Positions 37,001 to 42,996 of a stretch of 64,000 nucleotides of DNA are shown here, piece by piece. The stretch's first letter is position 1. Each line of letters opens with the position of its first letter. This DNA comes from a virus. The position numbers and the translations under genes are program-made. The notes under the pieces were generated by a model. That model saw only the letters and a program-made list of their open reading frames with translations. It searched no databases and had not been told where the DNA came from. The stretch lies in IMG/VR virus record IMGVR_UViG_3300027759_000087, positions 1-64,000 of that record. The stretch is one strand, 5' to 3'.

Positions 37001-39908
37001 TATTGTAGACGGCGACGGATTTGTAACCGTAACAACAGGTAGTGGTCCTGAAGAACTAGTACAAGGACAAGTGGTAGATTCAGTAGCAATTAAAGTGTTT
37101 GACAGACCAAGCGATGGATCTGCAACATTAAAAGTATTGAGTTATATTGCAGATGGTACAAATAAGAAATTTGATTTAGAACAATTTCCAAATAGTTCAA
37201 GTGCTGTGTATGTTAAAGTAAATTCTAATATTTTAACAACCGGAACAGATTATACTTTAGATTATTCAAATAAAAAAATAGTATTAAAACTAGCGCCGCC
37301 TGCCGGCAGTACAGTTACCTTACATAGTTTTGGATTTAATGGTACAAACATCTTAGACGTTGATTATTTTATAACAGACGGAAAGACTAAAGAATTTATT
37401 ACAAAAGCACCTTATTTAGATACACCATTTACATATATAGTGTACCTAGATGGAGTTGCAATACAACCAACTTTGTTCAAAACAGACTTGTCATATGATA
37501 GTCCAAACAGAATTGGTTTTAGATTTAGTATTGCCCCAACTAAATTACAAGTATTGAATTATTTGATTATCTCCGGAACCCAACAAACATTCTCAATTTT
37601 TAAGAATGAAAAAATAGCAACTAACGGTAGTTCAACTTATACATTAACAAACACTATTGGATCTAGTTTACCTTTAGAAAGTAGTATCCTTGTTCGTGCT
37701 AATCAGAATTTGTTAAACGGGCCTAACAATAATTACTTTACAATTTCAAGTAATCAGTATAATTATTCACTTGATATATTGTCAACTCAGCCATACAGTA
37801 TTAACACAGACGATCTTACTGTGTATGCTGATGGAAATTTATTAAACATTTCTACAGATTACACTGTTGACACATCTGGTGTTACTATATCAATTAATAA
37901 GAAAGTTTACAGTACTTACAAAGGTAAAAAGTTAATAATCAATGTTAAATCAGCACAGGACTATTATATTGTAGGTAACACAATATCATTTAATCAAGCA
38001 TACACTAATGCAGATTATGTGGAAGTTGTATCAGCTTACAAACATGATATTTTGCAAATACAAAGATCTCGAGTTAAAGCAACTAATAACTTGCAATTTT
38101 CTTCAGCATCGGCAAATTATTATAGATACGTTTCTGTACTTGGCGGTAAAATTGAATTGTCCTCAACTATATCAACCGAAGCGCAGTTGTGGGTTACAAA
38201 AAATAAAACATTATTGATTAACGGAGTTGATTATAAAATTAATCCAGACTTAGCAAGTATTAGTTTAGATGCTCCAGTAATCGTGGGCGATGAATTTGAA
38301 TGCATTATATTTGCGGGCAGTCCAGTTAAACAAGGACTAAGCTATATGCAGTTTAAAGATATTTTGAATAGAACTGTTTATAAGAGATTAAACTTATACA
38401 AACAAAATACTCTAGCACAAGATTTATATTATTACGACAGTGTCATATATGTTAAAGATGCAGGTAATTTTGACAAACCAAATCCGGCACTTAACAAGCC
38501 TGGCATTGTTGAAATTAACGGTGAGCGTATTGAATACTTTACAATTAAAAACAATACTACACTTGGACAGTTACGCCGCGGAACATTGGGTACTGGTATT
38601 CCTACAGTACATGGTGCCGGCTCACGTGTACAAGATATTGGGCCGGGAGAAACTATTCCGTATAACGATACATTTAAAACAGAAAATACAATTGTAGACG
38701 AAGTTAATGTTAATAAAATTATTCCTTTAAGTTTTACCCCAACTAAGAATGATGCATGGACCGCAAGCCCATCAGAATTTGGGTTATTTGATAATGCAAT
38801 AATTCAAAAGTATATTAGTAAAACTGGCGCCGGCCCTTACTTGATTGAATTTGCAGTTCCGCAACAACAGTATGCTCCAGCAGTTGGTAAATCGATATTG
38901 ATAACAAATAATAGCAATACTAAGTATAACGGTTATTATAAAGTATCTAGTTCAGATATTTCTAATACTGTAACAGTATATCCAACAATAATTAGTTCAA
39001 TCTCTACTATTGGTACTTCAATTAGTGTAACTTTTACAATCCCATTGCAAGATGTTGCACCGTTAACTCAACGTTATTATATTATCAACGGAGCTATGCC
39101 AGTAGAATATAATAATGCATGGATTTGTAGTGCAAGTTCTACTACAAGTATAACTCTAACTATTACAAATAATTACGGAGTCTTTAAAACTCTACCAACA
39201 TCTATAGTTTCAGCCCATACAATTACCATGGCATATCCTACAGATCCTGGAATATATGGAACAAAGCAGATAACTACTATATCTGCTCCAAGATACGGCC
39301 AAGCAAATGAAATGGAAGTGTTTGTCGGTGGGTATGACGATTCAACAATTTGGACTGCAAATACAATATTTGTTGCAGAACAAATTATAACAGTTAATAG
39401 CTATGTATATAAAATTAAAACTACTCATAGAAGTGGGGCAACATTTAATAGTCCTGTAACTACGTTGGATGAAACTAATGCGATAATTGCATCTAATGTA
39501 CTAGCAACTAGTGTACGAACATTATTTGTTGGTAATATAAGATTAAAGAAAAAACCTTACAGTGTGCATACTATAGAAAATGCTCCTAATAGCCCAGAAG
39601 GTGATATAACATTTGGTGCAGACTTTGCAGTAGACGGAATTAATTCTGAATTAATATTAAGAAATAAACTTAGTCCTGGTACAGTAGTAACAGTTACTAG
39701 AAAACTTGGACAATCGTGGACTGAAACTGGAGTTTCATTACAAGATAGTCAAACTAAAATTGCTAAGTTTATTACAGCAGTACCGGGAGTGTGGTTGTCA
39801 AGTAATAAGACTACAAGTACACAAACTACGACAGCTACAACAACAACATTTGACAATGTTTCTGGAACATTCGACGATGATAACAATACATTCGATCAAG
39901 GAATCTAA
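22047..39908 (+). CDS. Giant baseplate/fibre protein of 5953 residues at the gp7 position
   Basis: One uninterrupted frame, roughly 640 kDa. It occupies the place of gp7 (1032 residues in T4) immediately after gp6, with which it overlaps by 8 nt. Residues 1-2000 are wedge-like (early segment FYSWDPHIEWDKFVNFQNYY; later EFQFYQGMIREKGTQNSLNK). About 2140-3470 hold FG-GAP-type beta-propeller blades (LAVGSPQ, FGLSLSVSADNSVLAIGAP, LAIGSP, FGQSFAIANDTILVGAPH), interrupted at about 2680-3200 by tandem fibre repeats. Further modules are GxGY-type repeats (about 3855-3920 and 4225-4300), three TYYV-type repeats (about 4545-4915), and an LRRGT segment near 5508. The C-terminus is Thr/Asp-rich (FDNVSGTFDDDNNTFDQGI). 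I infer a wedge protein fused to fibre or adhesin modules; the gp7 equation rests on synteny. Confidence 0.75.
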   Translation: MSDNKNPTGSNNYSMVDLLPNYYRTDANNKFIQATVDQLSQKGTAKKITGYIGRQNAKSANGSDVYITSPTSIRQTYQLEPSVVINDSTGNTTFFKDYQDYINQLKVFGSNVANHENINRQEFYSWDPHIEWDKFVNFQNYYWLPYGPDLITITGQKLNVTSTYTVSISQSATLQKEYLFTPNGLDRNPSLTLYRGQTYYFEIDSPGEPFSIKTARTPGTSDRYTDGNYVDKFAVESGILKFTVPIAGPDNLYYISERNADLGGLIKFLDITENSYINVETELLGKKTYSLSDGTPLSNGMKVAFSGNVIPAQYSKGEYYVEGVGTAIALVPTTVLEIVSTYTQDKAVNFDSTLFDQYPFAAATSFAGIPDYITINKTSKDQNPWSRYNRWFHTDVITASAKFNNKLADFDQASRAVRPIIEFEANLKLFNFGTVAIADVDLVDDYTTDVFSIIEGSAGYSVDGIQLTQGMRIAFIADPDITVKNKIFKVSFINIANSGIGVPQIRLILDETPTTNSNMLVRQGVKYQGYSFWFNGSSWIYGQQKTIVNQAPLFDLFDKSGLSFADYSGSTFKGTQLFSYKVGNTIADTVLGFSLSYQNINNIGDILFSFNLLTDLFNYKENEILTTKLVNTGFLSKLTFVNSSVYVNGWQTSLVTRYQPAIRIYKNSGLTNNFALDIYDNKTDLLDLEIRLYVNGRRLNKAEWKLLDAVNYKKIILSKDISKTDVLTIKAFAKQPINNNGYYEIPINLQNNPLNNDIGNFTLGEVTDHVNSIIDNIQDRYVETSPGVNNLSDLGNITPYGTKFVQHSGPASLALYHITSEQNNVIRALEKSRDDYGKFKRSFLLAAKNLKTDTDVVSQVNTILKTLSANKTQKSSYYFSDMVPFTGKKVTEYLVVDTSNKLYPLSTTFDNTIISNKAVSVYFNGTQLLYGINYFFTADGYVELNNTVSVVNGDKVVIFEYDSTDGCFIPPTPTKLGLWPKFTPKIYVDNSYLTPQTMIQGHDGSQVLAYGDYRDAIILELEKRIYNNIQTKYDPTIFDIYNIIPGYHRTSNFTLDEFNKSLASGFYKWAGITGRDFSKQVGFNKANTFTFNYKGNTAPDGRSLPGYWRGVYRWMYDTDKPHLFPWEMLGFSEEPTWWQAKYGPAPYTSNNLVMWKDLAAGAVSQPGMPVVYRPQFVRPTLLNHVPVDESGNLISPALARLSNGVFNADIQSHYVFGDVAPVESAWRRSSYFPFSTLIASMILQPAQTLATGLDISRTVRNLCGQLVYKDTNLRIRPQDIALPSIYSSTSRVYTSGIINYLIESLISNNYNYYQDYQYNLTNLNINLSYRISGFSSKENFNLILDSKNPAASGNVFVPPENYKLVYNSSSPIGKLSYSGIIVSKVDTGYEIKGYSSSESFFNYYSYRQELGPQINVGGISSSFVTWTAGKTYVLGQIVLYSGKYYRTLYAVTQDTFNINAFAILPSLPIAGGVTAIFRQAWDTTTTNVLPYGSVLADVQQVVDFILGYGAYLKNQGFVFDDFNNALSQVSNWETTAKEFMFWTTQKWSAGQNQWEQWIPNIAIAYGDIVKYQGEFYKAIQNVPAQQVFLEEFYFKLDGLSTVGSPVISLSPAANKLTFVSPLSVAEDINNPFNDYEIFQVDGTSLLPMDINSSRQGNLVTFSPANNGTIYNASFYLVQKEQVLILDNATVFNDIIYHPESGYRQERIKVSGFVSSQWFGGFEVPGFIFDRADIAPWKSWTDYSAGDIVYYQGYYYSANAFLAGFSEFDPNNWSQIKKPVPTLLPNWSYKAGQFEDFYNLTEDNFDVGQQKIAQHLVGYQKRQYLNNIIQDDISEFQFYQGMIREKGTQNSLNKLFDVLSADNKESITFFEEWGIRVGQYGASQAYEAIEFLVTQPDITKNSQGFYLTLLPERSTNFNLNIPANKVYLKPQGYDANPFPVNNKQKFFLRSSGHVQASTDTVQIKSISDLSTQDITKFKDGTYIWVAFEKTSWNIYRFTSVKLMPVDAVYNNDKTITIKTSNFVDPSIVGYYIGIQQVSFAGFYKVVAAELTTLTIDASNFSSNSDWPTADNIKSNLQIFNLYPVRTNSINNANNIIKAYTELGDKIWVDDDGTGKWATLKLTSVFAQSEIRKPYTAPDTAHGRIVTLSASGLIAAVATQSGEVIIYEKQGNRWIFRQIINRPFMSQYEFGVDPNPAITFAETMAMSSDGQFLAVGSPQAGKLATRVLPNGNIVCDKSSLNASTTLTGAVSLYQKDEFNEFILLFTIASGDNISGQQFGSSLTFGTNTLFVGSKGNTNYGTQATVFELRYIVGIDSNTTTTNTNADGETANAIVTVTYDAGNAFSTSNSSADVSFDGGSALTIESTADRWVIVRPGISITNGSSIGFGLSLSVSADNSVLAIGAPLGGSVYIYRLNTNNVYRLSQTINGPTQIVTDATTVDGVVSFNALTLSGGYGFKTAVNEFTNTLLTNLNTAGGTGTGLIVDGTLDSNGVIQKVNIREPGKNYQVGDTITIVNPIGNGSVLSLAWSTKTYNEGIQYKTGDTVTLGGVNYVAIANTPTIVGSLTLIPKNPATEASFWSVISFANALVGTDISVSTTTGSGSGLKIKLATATTSGAVAGNIVIPVTTTDNFAPGQSVFSATSPTAFAAGTYITQINNASFVSTLSDNVLTVTSITAGNNNVVAKIFGSIIGTTLTAEEIAGGRILPGMVLTGTGVPENIFIISGSGNTWTINNPASVSKVQITATLYETITPGMQLINPALDTPATFTGAISTKGTATLTGAVTTVIGGVSSLYNATISGTTLKFDTVTGGDPVVPGMTLTGTGVTAGTKLLYGSGTTWIVNTSQTVASPVTITATLTTASIDGYNLTFSKFTGASLQPGAILTGGSVVAGTKIVGGSGTSWTVDINQTATCTTATLPYGSINGNTLTFTAKTGADIEIGMAVSGLTTVPGTFITGGSGTTWTVNINQSTICSQVTLQAFLIDAQIINTTLTFTSSTGADLIAGMVLTGTNVISGTYVISGAESEWIVSTSHGSSVVPTTITATPVYLTVSGTITGSVLLGQQLGGSGVASGTTIVASGTGIGKAGTYLVTPIQTIGANPFTSRYIYTRPTIIPGITLSGATISGTTLTFSNNTGGAIHAGMLVTGSNVLPGTAIVSGSSTSWVVSISQTVSATTLLVTGTGTGGTGTYIIDQVLPVGINVTRGISLVLNTGLANTLSGAGEVTSLTISNYGTGYAINDLVQFNISGASNLIRTQIAEITSNATITVASISDGSITKDASQFASSIKLNTTGEYLAIGSPLYSGMTGFDGQVLVYSNNTSTQNTYSLFQEITNPHSASGDLFGKAVDFSTDDKTLLVYSPGADSFILTTFDADNLQTSFDANSLQFKELTLNSGKIDVYTRYLTNWILGESLYNANTTTDGFGQSFAIANDTILVGAPHEFDVLNDEQNSIPIKQLNSGKVYSYERNANSLNWNPIHEQADLIDLTKIKQVFLYNKSTSKLIKYLDVIDPNFGKIAGSAEQEISYKTFYDPAIYTVGNSAVNTDAGSAWTTSNVSKLWWDLRTAKFVDSHATDIVYRNSTLNMLATGASIDIYEWVETKLTPTEWKSQADTSTGLTKGISGQPLYTDAYSIKQHYNTFTKVYENTYYFWVKNKVLVPEVENRSTSAYSVSRLIGNPRGENYSYASITGKNSFNLVNCQNLLAGDDVVLGIEYWVVDNTTQNTHAQWKLIDNNPSTNLPSAIENKWFDSLCGKDQADRPVPDLGLPAKLRFGIESRPRQSMFVNNYEALKQFVERTNRILINNQIVEQKNISLLDSYDVAPYAFTGEYDTIVDTDAELRVIAVSTAKPAFVSPIITNGSITGITIISAGSGYINTPAISVFGKGSGAKLKAIIDIAGRIVGVTILDSGKGYTSTTTLTVRPFSALVKSDSVAHGKWSIYAYTINNITNIKSWTRIRTQSYDVRTYWNYVDWYATGFNQFTVVDNAIDTFAEIGTITPVVGQTLKIRVAGSKGWQLLFCYSSTVTLDWTQQYNVVGIENGTIQLSQTLYNFSNNNIGFDSSTFDGIGYDNTASKELRIILNCLKSEILTDTLKQDYLDLFFASIRYAHSEQTYIDWAFKTSFVKAQHNVGSLKQTVTYTNDNLSNFEDYIKEVVPYRTTVREYVSNYISTDSSSSVITDFDLPAIFNNSGNTVIKTEVQQGKVVSNNELIQSYPWKHWLENLGFQLTSIVITSSGLGYVSEPKVKIISDSGTGAVARAYVANGKVTRVDLLNSGSGYLTAPTIVIDGGSSATGTTAKAIAIIGKSLVRSSLIKMKFDRINSKYYIIQLNEEQTFPGGPNNYQLRWAPDIKINASTVKVNGITVLRDTYVLSVVKSTSKGYTTYSGLLKFASGLAPAVGTVVTINYLKDIDLLNATDRIQYFYDPVSGQLGKDLNQLMTGVDYGGVIVTGTDYNTASGWQSVGFMQDLWDSYENTYNDYIVSINATSAALRTFELPYMPAVFENINIYYQSTVKNVYTSNGSSLIYTFDLNYNYINSINVTIDKAVAGISKTVTDTSTETTSVIQTLNGFNTLTVASVANLSVGKSIKFLSGTANTGLIANQTYYVKTIIPVSNSFTVSDSLGGPVVTVNNMPTAANPVLNMVMQYGTSTNYLTSTTSGLYAGMAFQFSGNALLGGVITNKTYYVSQIVDATHFTISATSGGPVLALTSAIGTMTLRQVAASPESTLLLTNILGLKVGDVATTTVDGAIADGTRIVKINSNSVLLSNILYGDILANTPITFVRTLTAPVNFRYITNNSLQLAEAPVAGSILTISGAEAPVRIDDPNFNKQWIITATEATTNIITTVTPITFEIGDSISFTGTTIGNINPNTPYYVQDIIDNRHFKITATTGVPGPNPNGVEFKLKSATGSFVAKSTGNATAVMSTYIADGLQPIITIPNTYPLTVGDLIIFRKSTSDGSVAVNSNDLDTVLDGGTLVYNTATGIAPDDIIVDGDGFVTVTTGSGPEELVQGQVVDSVAIKVFDRPSDGSATLKVLSYIADGTNKKFDLEQFPNSSSAVYVKVNSNILTTGTDYTLDYSNKKIVLKLAPPAGSTVTLHSFGFNGTNILDVDYFITDGKTKEFITKAPYLDTPFTYIVYLDGVAIQPTLFKTDLSYDSPNRIGFRFSIAPTKLQVLNYLIISGTQQTFSIFKNEKIATNGSSTYTLTNTIGSSLPLESSILVRANQNLLNGPNNNYFTISSNQYNYSLDILSTQPYSINTDDLTVYADGNLLNISTDYTVDTSGVTISINKKVYSTYKGKKLIINVKSAQDYYIVGNTISFNQAYTNADYVEVVSAYKHDILQIQRSRVKATNNLQFSSASANYYRYVSVLGGKIELSSTISTEAQLWVTKNKTLLINGVDYKINPDLASISLDAPVIVGDEFECIIFAGSPVKQGLSYMQFKDILNRTVYKRLNLYKQNTLAQDLYYYDSVIYVKDAGNFDKPNPALNKPGIVEINGERIEYFTIKNNTTLGQLRRGTLGTGIPTVHGAGSRVQDIGPGETIPYNDTFKTENTIVDEVNVNKIIPLSFTPTKNDAWTASPSEFGLFDNAIIQKYISKTGAGPYLIEFAVPQQQYAPAVGKSILITNNSNTKYNGYYKVSSSDISNTVTVYPTIISSISTIGTSISVTFTIPLQDVAPLTQRYYIINGAMPVEYNNAWICSASSTTSITLTITNNYGVFKTLPTSIVSAHTITMAYPTDPGIYGTKQITTISAPRYGQANEMEVFVGGYDDSTIWTANTIFVAEQIITVNSYVYKIKTTHRSGATFNSPVTTLDETNAIIASNVLATSVRTLFVGNIRLKKKPYSVHTIENAPNSPEGDITFGADFAVDGINSELILRNKLSPGTVVTVTRKLGQSWTETGVSLQDSQTKIAKFITAVPGVWLSSNKTTSTQTTTATTTTFDNVSGTFDDDNNTFDQGI
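30100..31640 (+). repeat. Tandem ~50-60-residue fibre repeats within the giant gene
   Basis: About seven diverged copies encoding the pattern I-x-G-T-x-L-T-F ... T-G-A-x-L-x-x-G-M-x-L-T-G-x-x-V-x-x-G-T-x-I-x-x-G-S-G-T-x-W-x-V-N-x-x-Q-T. Clear copies start near 30110, 30430, 30620, 30800, 30995, 31185 and 31395. The copies have diverged at nucleotide level, so they are old or fast-evolving. This type of repeat is common in fibre proteins of environmental phages. It interrupts the propeller-like blade series. Confidence 0.8.
35690..36790 (+). repeat. Three diverged TYYV-type repeats within the giant gene
   Basis: Repeated modules of about 80 residues share the pattern L-x-V-G-x-x-I-x-F-x-G ... 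N-x-T-Y-Y-V-x-x-I-x-D-x-x-x-F-x-I-x-x-T-x-G-G-P (near 35735-35960, 35985-36190 and 36540-36780). A related module opens the 783-residue protein at 49214 (PTTYYVIAVGSSTITLSLTP), so the unit has been shuffled between fibre genes. Confidence 0.7.
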
Positions 39909-39911
39909 AAA

Positions 39912-42329
39912 ATGGCACAACAAATTATTAACATCGGGTCAACGGTTAATGACGGCACCGGCGATACACTACGTACTGGCGCCCAAAAAATAAATGCAAA
40001 CTTTGCAGAATTATATTTGACAACGCTTCCGTCACAAACAGGCAACAGCGGAAAGTTCTTAACAACAGATGGCACTGGCACACAGTGGCAGTTAATTACA
40101 GACACGATAACTGCGGCCGCTAGTCAACTAACAGGAACAACCTTAGCAGACAGCGTAATCAACAGTAAATTAACTAGTGTTGGTACTTTAACAACTTTAA
40201 CTGTTACTAATCCAATAGTTGGAAGTATTACTGGAAATGCCGCTACTGTAACAAGCGGTCTTTATTCTACCACAGTGTATCAAGATCCTGCATGGATAGG
40301 AAGTCTAGCTGGATCAAAAATTAACGGAGATATTTTAGGTAATTCTGGCACAGTTACTAACGGTGTTTACACAAATCAAATTTATCCTAATCCAATATGG
40401 ATATCATCGTTGTCCGCTGACAAAGTATTACCAACACCGGTAGGACAAAGCGGAAAGTTTTTAACAACTAACGGCGCGGCAGGCGGGTTTTCTTGGGGAA
40501 CAATTACAAATTTACCAGGCGGAGCCCCAAACAAAATTTTATATCAGTCTGCAATTGGTGTTACTAGTTTTGTTACAGCACCGACAAGCTCTGGCACATT
40601 TTTAAAATGGAACGGAACTGGCTTTGAATGGACTGCGGCAGGCTCAGGCATAGGAACTGTTACACGAGTAGTTGCCGAAGGTTCAGTTCAAGGTCTTACA
40701 TTGACAGGTGGTGTTGCTCAAGATGCATCAACTGGAACAATTACCTTGGGCGGTTCAATAACATTGAACAGTTCAAACATTACAACTGCATTAGGATTTA
40801 ATCCAGTTCAGCTTGGATCATTCAGTGTTGTTACAAATAGTCCAAGTGGAACTGGTACACTAGCGTTTAATACATCCAACGGTGTGTTTACATTTACTCC
40901 ACCTGCGCCTCCAGTAGGTACAGTTAGTAGTGTAAGTTTTACAGCGGCCAATGGATTCACTGGCTCTGTAGCAACAGCAACAAGTACTCCAGCAATATCA
41001 GTTGGTACTAGCATTACAGGATTGCTAAAAGGTAACGGTACAAGTATATCGGCGGCTGTGGCAGGTACTGATTATTTCTTACCATTTAGTAGCCAATCTG
41101 CTAATACAGTATATGCGGCACCTAACGCGGCGTCCGGAACTCCAAATTTCCGTGCCTTAGTAGCTGGCGATATTCCACTATTAAATCAAAATACTACAGG
41201 TTCGGCGGCTAGACTAGCAGTTGCAAGAAATATCAACGGAAATCCGTTTGATGGATCTGCAGATATTTCAGTAACTGTACCAGCATCATCGGGCATTACA
41301 GGACTTGCTGGAGGTATAGCTAGTTTCTTAACATCTGCTACAAGCGCAAGTTTATCAACAGCATTAACTGACGAAACTGGAAGTGGAGTTGTTGTGTTTA
41401 ATAATACTCCAGCTATTACTAGCCCGGACATTACTACTAGTATTACCACACCAACTACTGGAACATTTAATCTAATTAATGCTAATGCTACATCAGTTAA
41501 CTTTGCTGGCGCGGCAACTGCTATTGCAATTGGAGCAAGTTCAAGTACATTAACATTTAATGGCACTACATTAACTGCGGCCAATCTTGCAACTATCACA
41601 ATGAATGGCGCCAATCCAACCATACAAAGTACAGCTACTGGTACATTAACATTGTTTAACTCTGGAGTTACAACTATAAATTTAGGAGGCGCGGCCACCA
41701 CTGTATCAGAATATGGCCCAGTTACAGCTTATAGTTTAGGTAATACTGCAACTGCCGCTCAGAATGTAAACATGTTTACAGCCAGCACGGGCGCAAGTAC
41801 GTATAATTTTGCCACAGGTGCCACAGGTGCAGTAACAAAAGCAATTAATATTGGTACGAATGGTGGTGCAAGTTCCACAACTAATATTGCTATTGGTAGC
41901 ACATTGGGTACAAGTACAGTGACAATTAATGGCACCGCAACTATTACCTCAAATGTATCAGCTGGCGGAAATATTACGGTTACCGGCACTTCTTCTGTAA
42001 TTGGTTATGCTACTGGTTCAGGCGGCACAGTAACACAGGGTACTAACAGAAGTACAGGTGTTTCAATTGATAAAGCTTCTGGTGCCATTACATTATTCAG
42101 CACTACAACTAGTGCAGGACAAGTTACTTCTTTTACTGTAACAAACAACAGAGTAGCGGCCACAGATACTGTAATTTTAGCCCAAAAAACAGGAACAGGC
42201 GTGTATTTCTTAGGAGTTACAAATATCACAACTAACTCTTTTGTAATCAGCGTGTTTACACCAGCCGCTGTGGGTTCTGCTGAAGCACCAATAATTAACT
42301 TTACAGTGATTAAAGGCGTAACTGCTTAA
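39912..42329 (+). CDS. Tail fibre-like structural protein
   Basis: 805 residues, rich in Thr, Ser, Ala and Gly. The N-terminal motif NDGTGDTLRTGAQKINANF is a widespread virion-attachment opening in fibre and neck proteins of environmental T4-like phages. Then come beta-rich repeats, including two GQSGKFLTTNG-type units (near residues 38 and 177) and the common fibre string VSSVSFTAANGFTG ... GLLKGNGTSISAAVAGTDYF (about 340-385). No catalytic motif or collar domain was seen. It starts 3 nt after the giant gene and is followed by a late promoter, so it probably belongs to the same long transcript. It is likely a distal fibre or fibre-linker protein. Confidence 0.7.
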   Translation: MAQQIINIGSTVNDGTGDTLRTGAQKINANFAELYLTTLPSQTGNSGKFLTTDGTGTQWQLITDTITAAASQLTGTTLADSVINSKLTSVGTLTTLTVTNPIVGSITGNAATVTSGLYSTTVYQDPAWIGSLAGSKINGDILGNSGTVTNGVYTNQIYPNPIWISSLSADKVLPTPVGQSGKFLTTNGAAGGFSWGTITNLPGGAPNKILYQSAIGVTSFVTAPTSSGTFLKWNGTGFEWTAAGSGIGTVTRVVAEGSVQGLTLTGGVAQDASTGTITLGGSITLNSSNITTALGFNPVQLGSFSVVTNSPSGTGTLAFNTSNGVFTFTPPAPPVGTVSSVSFTAANGFTGSVATATSTPAISVGTSITGLLKGNGTSISAAVAGTDYFLPFSSQSANTVYAAPNAASGTPNFRALVAGDIPLLNQNTTGSAARLAVARNINGNPFDGSADISVTVPASSGITGLAGGIASFLTSATSASLSTALTDETGSGVVVFNNTPAITSPDITTSITTPTTGTFNLINANATSVNFAGAATAIAIGASSSTLTFNGTTLTAANLATITMNGANPTIQSTATGTLTLFNSGVTTINLGGAATTVSEYGPVTAYSLGNTATAAQNVNMFTASTGASTYNFATGATGAVTKAINIGTNGGASSTTNIAIGSTLGTSTVTINGTATITSNVSAGGNITVTGTSSVIGYATGSGGTVTQGTNRSTGVSIDKASGAITLFSTTTSAGQVTSFTVTNNRVAATDTVILAQKTGTGVYFLGVTNITTNSFVISVFTPAAVGSAEAPIINFTVIKGVTA

Positions 42330-42353
42330 TAAAAATAGCATATTATGGTATAA

Positions 42354-42364
42354 GATAAATATTG
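42354..42364 (+). promoter_or_regulatory. Late promoter upstream of the 203-residue gene
   Basis: GATAAATATTG, 17 nt before the ATG at 42382, in the 52-nt gap following the fibre-like gene. AGAGAG near 42370 can serve as ribosome site. Confidence 0.65.
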
Positions 42365-42381
42365 AATAAAGAGAGATTACT

Positions 42382-42993
42382 ATGCAAGGTAAAGATTTAA
42401 CCGGAATTCACATAGAAGGGCACATTAAGATCTTCAACCCAGAGTCGGGAGAAGTATTCATTAATAAGCGCAACGCTATTCACTATGAAAATATGAGTAT
42501 TGCGCTAGCTCAAACTATGGCTAATAGTTCAAAAGGCGGCACAGTTTATCAAATGGCATTTGGCAATGGCGGAACAGCCATAGATCCAACAGGAATTATT
42601 ACTTACCTAACCCCAAACAGTTCAGGAAGTAACGCTAGTTTATACAATCAAACTTTTGCAAAAGTAGTTGACGGGCAAAGTAGTAATAATACTGACCCTA
42701 CTAGAAATTATCTTGAAACTCGTCACGTAACTGGAACAAATTATACAGATTTATTTGTAACTTGTTTATTAGATTACGGCGAGCCTTCGGCACAGCAAGC
42801 ATTTGACAATGCAACCAACACAAATGATTCATTTGTATTTGATGAACTTGGACTAGTAAGTTATAACCCTAGTGGTACGGGCTTGTTATTGACACATGTT
42901 ATTTTTAACCCTGTACAAAAGTCATTGAATCGTTTGATCCAAATAGATTATACAGTACGTATCCAGAGCTTAACTGGTTTGGCAGGAGCATAA
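42382..42993 (+). CDS. Structural protein of the fibre cluster, unknown exact role
   Basis: 203 residues. The opening is conserved-looking (TGIHIEGHIKIFNPESGEVF then NKRNAIHYENMSIALAQTMA), followed by a beta-rich body with QMAFGNGGTAID and a C-terminal IDYTVRIQSL strand. It sits where T4 has gp8/gp9, between the gp7 position and the collar-type fibre genes, and may connect fibres to the baseplate. I do not see sequence similarity to gp8 sufficient to name it. It is the first gene after a late promoter and is separated from the next gene by 3 nt. Confidence 0.65.
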   Translation: MQGKDLTGIHIEGHIKIFNPESGEVFINKRNAIHYENMSIALAQTMANSSKGGTVYQMAFGNGGTAIDPTGIITYLTPNSSGSNASLYNQTFAKVVDGQSSNNTDPTRNYLETRHVTGTNYTDLFVTCLLDYGEPSAQQAFDNATNTNDSFVFDELGLVSYNPSGTGLLLTHVIFNPVQKSLNRLIQIDYTVRIQSLTGLAGA

Positions 42994-42996
42994 TAT

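Noticed and set aside
41186-41701. 171-codon antisense open frame within the fibre-like gene
   Set aside because: Same cause: low-complexity Thr/Ala coding on the other strand gives a Val/Ala/Pro-rich shadow frame.
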